Shown piece by piece: positions 63,995-64,000 of a stretch of DNA of 64,000 nucleotides. The translations under genes and the position numbers were made by a program. Under the pieces are notes generated by a model. The model did no database searches. It had not been told where the DNA came from and saw only the letters and a program-made list of their open reading frames with translations. The DNA is from Metallococcus carri (lineage in GTDB: Bacteria > Actinomycetota > Actinomycetes > Actinomycetales > Dermatophilaceae): the NCBI RefSeq assembly GCF_011440275.1, contig NZ_JAAOIV010000002.1, positions 248,001 to 312,000 of the forward strand. The letters run 5' to 3'. How positions within the stretch are numbered: position 1 is the stretch's first letter; each line of letters begins with the position of its first letter.

Positions 63995-64000
63995 CCCTCC

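Overview
The window is 64 kb of high-GC (about 70% by eye), almost fully coding bacterial chromosome. The gene set points to a Gram-positive actinobacterium, most likely Micrococcales (a Dermacoccaceae or Intrasporangiaceae relative is my guess, not shown by the sequence). Markers are WhiA, RbpA, OpcA, SufR, a CoaE-GrpB fusion, Tat lipoproteins, GTG/TTG starts and leaderless starts preceded by a TANNNT-like -10. Long stretches keep the gene order known from Mycobacterium tuberculosis: sufR-sufB-sufD-sufC-sufS-sufU-sufT, the ABC genes with ctaA, ctaB, tkt-tal-zwf-opcA-pgl, gap-pgk-tpiA-secG, whiA-yvcK-rapZ-uvrC, and uvrA/uvrB/coaE. No rRNA, tRNA, CRISPR array, prophage or insertion sequence was recognised.

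Layout. 1-0.6 kb: 3' part of a Ser/Thr-rich lipoprotein. 0.9-5.7 kb: ABC-F ATPase, a membrane-anchored zinc metallopeptidase and a BCCT osmolyte transporter. 6.2-12.8 kb: the complete iron-sulfur assembly operon (minus strand), led by its regulator SufR. 12.9-18.4 kb: a secreted GH3 enzyme, an ABC exporter, and heme A synthesis (ctaA, ctaB) separated by 0.95 kb of tandem repeats. 18.6-27.1 kb: pentose-phosphate operon tkt-tal-pgi-zwf-opcA-pgl. 27.2-37.2 kb: a small TOPRIM protein, rbpA, secG, lower glycolysis (tpiA, pgk, gap), whiA-yvcK-rapZ-uvrC and a Tat-exported Rieske lipoprotein. 37.2-47.1 kb: uvrA and uvrB flanking a GH15 trehalase-like enzyme, an MBL hydrolase, an NlpC/P60 peptidase, an EamA exporter and a YjbR protein. 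47.1-55.0 kb: a GntR regulator and a myo-inositol catabolic operon (iolD-iolC-aldolase-iolB-iolA-iolG). 55.3-59.5 kb: coaE, a flavin oxidoreductase, an SDR and an MFS/MarR pair with a clear operator. 59.6-63.9 kb: a UgpABCE-like carbohydrate ABC importer.

Most genes form tightly coupled operons with ATGA/GTGA overlaps, and many functions connect. Carbon enters through the importer and the inositol pathway, is processed by pentose-phosphate and glycolytic enzymes, and Fe-S and heme A supply serves respiration.

The most unusual content is non-coding: a rich set of short repeat families placed at gene 3' ends. Family A (21-nt period, three loci) and family C (46-nt palindromic element, three loci) start at or within a few bases of stop codons. 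Family B (51-nt period, two loci) is a tandem array of terminator-like hairpins. Families D, E and F are single-locus tandem repeats. A strong excess of GTATG/CATAC over GTACG/CGTAC runs through the whole window. I found no new defence or biosynthetic system; the repeats are the best candidates for something undescribed.
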